Assembly (NCBI GenBank): GCA_949318235.1
Contig: OX439132.1
Span: 26,580,648-26,644,647, forward strand
Reading direction: 5' to 3'
DNA: 64,000 nucleotides
Origin: Ecdyonurus torrentis
Taxonomy: Eukaryota > Arthropoda > Insecta > Ephemeroptera > Heptageniidae
Under the pieces are notes generated by a model, which worked only from the letters and a program-made list of their open reading frames with translations, did not search any database and was not told the DNA's origin. The position numbers and the translations under genes were made by a program. Shown in pieces: positions 62,651-64,000 of this stretch (position 1 is its first letter; every line of letters starts with the position of its first letter).

Positions 62651-63311
62651 AATCAATCAATCAATCAATACACAATATCTGGGGGTTTAATTAACTTTAT
62701 TTTCTTACTTTTAGTTTGTGAGATTTGATTCATAATATGTTCACTCAATATTGTGTTGGCTGAAGGAGGTTGGACTCTGGTATGAGATTGCCATGAAGTA
62801 GAGCAAGATTCCATTGGAGACCTCGTCACCGTTTCAGGGTGCTGACCAAATGGTTGTCTTATGTGTCCAGTTACTGAATAGTTTCCTTGTTGAGGATGTT
62901 TTGCTGCAGCCTGTGGTTCTTCAAAATAATGGTTATTCAGTCCATTAGACTGGTTGAGAGATTTGCTTGGTAATAGCCAAGGTGTCCCTGAATGGTTTTC
63001 TTGCTGCTGAGGATTTGTCACATTTGTAGGTGTTTCCAAAGCTCTATCATACTCAAAATTTCTGCCATACTGAAGTGGCATGTTATTAGGAGTAACATGG
63101 AAAGGTTGAGATCTTTGAGAATTCCAACTTGTAACTTGGGGTCTGTATTTGTAGTAGTCAGCATGAATCTGGCTGCTATCAGGAGGTGGCATGGATGATG
63201 ATGAAGTATGAGATTGAGAACCATATGGCATGGAAAGGGGAGCAGGAGGCAGCAAACTTCCAAATCTTGCAGCATAAATATGTTGATAGTAATTTTCTGT
63301 AGCTCCATTTC
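55931..63311 (-). CDS. POLN: A-family DNA polymerase, POLN-like (5' end not in view)
   Basis: Nineteen minus-strand exons join in frame over about 1,148 codons to a TGA at 55,931-55,933. They comprise an Ser/Pro-rich N-terminal region, a degenerate 3'-5' exonuclease-like fold and a complete Pol I-type polymerase domain. Motif B, REHTKRVVYSVMYGAGAGKL, with YGAG after the tyrosine, is closest to DNA polymerase nu rather than theta (IYGMGAKSLG), and no helicase domain or theta insertions are visible. POLN enzymes do error-prone and translesion synthesis and are linked to crosslink repair. Theta remains the main alternative if an upstream helicase exists. The first visible exon begins at an acceptor (63,311) in mid-codon, so at least one upstream exon exists, probably beyond 64,000. 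Confidence 0.87.
57267..57462. mobile_element. MITE family 3 copy C
   Basis: Arms TTGATCTTGTTGCGAACAAA / TTTGTTCACAACAAGATTGA with inner GCAAAAGGTCTATCTCG mirrored by CGAGATAGACCTTTTGC. It lies in the POLN-like intron between the motif A and motif B exons. Confidence 0.88.
58843..60701 (-). CDS. POLN: POLN-like degenerate exonuclease-like domain
   Basis: Exons 60,701-60,571, 60,366-60,211, 59,522-59,416, 59,338-59,223 and 58,990-58,843. Recognisable text: GLMLAVLGETDPVTFYVLPL, LFVYLIHIFNFQYQEVSLKW then IAIDPLIGCWLLNPDQPPTD, and ELWRVFIDLESKVTSILAVM. The fold corresponds to the Pol I exonuclease domain, but the usual DEDD catalytic acids (for example D.E in the first strand) are not apparent (LGETDP only), so proofreading is unlikely, as known for POLN and POLQ. 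An acceptor at GGCAGG (60,366) is required to keep frame. Confidence 0.82.
59667..59774. mobile_element. 108-bp TA-flanked MITE
   Basis: Ends ATGCTGTTCGTAAACCCTGT / ACAGGGTTTACGAACAGCAT, with TA at 59,665-59,666 and 59,775-59,776. POLN-like intron. Confidence 0.9.
59798..60147. mobile_element. 350-bp palindromic MITE
   Basis: Ends ATTGCTAGTGTTCAGGACTC / GAGTTCAAAACACTAGCAAT, with a second mirrored block CATCAGGTGATTATGGTTTG / CAAACCATACTCACCTGAAG inside. It begins about 23 bp from the preceding MITE. Confidence 0.85.
60773..63311 (-). CDS. POLN: POLN-like N-terminal disordered region
   Basis: Exons in transcript order: 63,311-62,709; 62,574-62,153; 61,823-61,628 (or starting 61,834); 61,312-61,052; 60,861-60,773. 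They are Gln/Ser/Pro/Asn-rich with YYQHIYAARFGSLLPPAPLS near the start, an acidic DFGSDEEGRE, and QFIDLTQDFD, which resembles a SUMO-interacting motif. A Lys-rich stretch (KNSKRKS, NKKKDNSKHAL, GRKSKKKF) is a probable nuclear localisation region. No enzymatic domain. The 62,153/61,823 junction is the least certain: an acceptor 11 nt upstream has the stronger first AG but breaks frame with the visible donor. Confidence 0.78.
60907..60962. repeat. 25-bp stem, 6-bp loop hairpin
   Basis: Left arm TATAGAGTACTCTAGAAG and right arm CTTCTAGAGTACTCTATA are perfect complements around GAGGTA; the outer GTACCTG/CCTGTAC extends with one base-pair break. POLN-like intron. Confidence 0.9.
61879..62049. mobile_element. 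About 170-bp inverted-repeat element
   Basis: CTCCAAATACTTTTGTCATA at the left mirrors TACGACAAAAGTATTTTGAG at the right, with ATATCTCGTCA / TGACGATAT outside and a poly(T) inside. It fills most of the POLN-like intron between exons 61,823 and 62,153. Confidence 0.75.
62617..62649 (+). repeat. Poly(A) run in POLN-like intron
   Basis: Run of about 33 A on the + strand, followed by four AATC repeats. Confidence 0.9.
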
Positions 63312-63364
63312 CTGAAATTTATTAGTTTTATTAAATAATAAGCATATTATAATGTACATTATAT

Positions 63365-63574
63365 TGAGAGTTACACACGGCATTTCCGTACTACTGCAAT
63401 ATCCGCAGGTGCAATTTTGGCACATATGAAATCTTCGCCACACTTACTAATGGCACACCTGTGTGCTGCTAAGCGTATAATGATGTTTCAAATGAGGGGA
63501 GCGCGGAGAATAAAGATGTGCCAAAATTGCACCCGCGGAGATTGCAGTAGTACCGAAATGCCGTGTAGCCCTCG
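63365..63574. mobile_element. MITE family 4 copy B
   Basis: Ends TGAGAGTTACACACGGCATT and the mirror AATGCCGTGTAGCCCTCG, flanked by ATAT (63,361-63,364 and 63,575-63,578). It shares the GGTGCAATTTTGG arms with copy A at 52,965. Confidence 0.87.
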
Positions 63575-63683
63575 ATATATGGAGGTACAAGTCCTATTTT
63601 TATCCTATATGATCCGCGTGCATATGCAACTAATGATCCCATCCTATTGAGTCCTTAATCCTTTACTCTGGGTACACAGAAAG

Positions 63684-63874
63684 AATAAATTACGTAATTT
63701 ATCTGCTACATTTATGTCATTATAGCATAAATGATGTTAAATTAGAACAATTACATATAATTGCTGTACAGCATAATATTTATGCTATTGTAACATAGCT
63801 ATTATGTAGTATAACATAATTTATGCTATAAGTTGAACAAATTGTGCTGAAAATGAGCTAGCATTACGTAGTTA
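63684..63874 (-). mobile_element. TACGTAAT-family element copy C
   Basis: Reverse-complement copy of 3,935-4,130: AAATTACGTAATTTATCTGC at one end, GAGCTAGCATTACGTAGTTA at the other, and TTGAACAAATTGTGCTGAAA inside. Confidence 0.8.
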
Positions 63875-63883
63875 TTTTTTTCC

Positions 63884-63884
<1 letters not shown>

Positions 63885-63938
<54 letters not shown>
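63885..63938. repeat. (AT)n microsatellite
   Basis: About 54 bp of alternating AT near the window end. Confidence 0.95.
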
Positions 63939-63940
<2 letters not shown>

Positions 63941-64000
63941 ATCAAAATTTTAAGTTCCATATTATTATCCTCTCTAGAAAGCACAATTTTTTTCTCCATT

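Larger units (their letters stand above)
63312..64000. other. 5' intron/upstream region of POLN-like gene
   Basis: Almost entirely repeats: MITE family 4 copy B, the TACGTAAT element copy C (63,684-63,874) and an (AT)n tract (63,885-63,938). No convincing upstream exon or start codon for the polymerase gene is found here. Confidence 0.6.

Noticed and set aside
55931..63311. DNA polymerase theta (POLQ/mus308)
   Set aside because: No helicase motifs and no theta-type insertions in the visible domain; the O-helix text YGAGAGKL fits nu better. It is not fully excluded because the 5' end is missing.
62992..63650. Plus-strand and alternative-frame ORFs over the polymerase N-terminal exon and MITE family 4
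   Set aside because: Shadows of the minus-strand exon, or translations of the inverted-repeat element.

Overview
The window is a eukaryotic, strongly AT-rich invertebrate nuclear sequence. It has spliced genes with GT-AG introns, dense microsatellites and many short inverted-repeat transposons. Two small secreted glycine-rich peptide genes of arthropod style, next to TONSL and an A-family repair polymerase, suggest an arthropod or related ecdysozoan. I cannot name the taxon from sequence alone.

Layout. 1-21.9 kb: no gene seen; AT-rich intergenic DNA with a MITE that has a clear 7-bp target duplication, a long (AT)n(CA)n(AT)n tract and several dispersed repeats. 22.0-23.4 kb and 30.2-33.2 kb: two tandem three-exon genes on + for short secreted Gly/His/Tyr-rich peptides. 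They share signal peptide style, a LETAET linker and identical intron positions and phases, so they are paralogues. 33.4-38.2 kb: intergenic repeats. 38,287-53,966 (+): a complete 27-exon Tonsoku-like (TONSL) gene of about 1,429 codons, with N-terminal TPRs, ankyrin repeats, an acidic Ser-rich linker, a ubiquitin-like fold and C-terminal leucine-rich repeats. 55,931-63,311 (-): a DNA polymerase nu-like (POLN) gene, 19 exons visible. It runs tail-to-tail with TONSL, and its 5' end lies upstream of the visible exons, probably outside the window.

Together: TONSL (with MMS22L, not seen here) reads newly replicated H4K20me0 chromatin and supports RAD51 loading at broken forks. POLN-type polymerases act in translesion and crosslink repair. 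The pair is therefore functionally thematic, though adjacency alone proves nothing. The TONSL and POLN introns and the intergenic space host at least ten families of small inverted-repeat elements, several with two or three copies in the window and some stacked head-to-tail at shared TA targets. There are also 3' ends of non-LTR retrotransposons. I found no CRISPR, rRNA or convincing tRNA gene.
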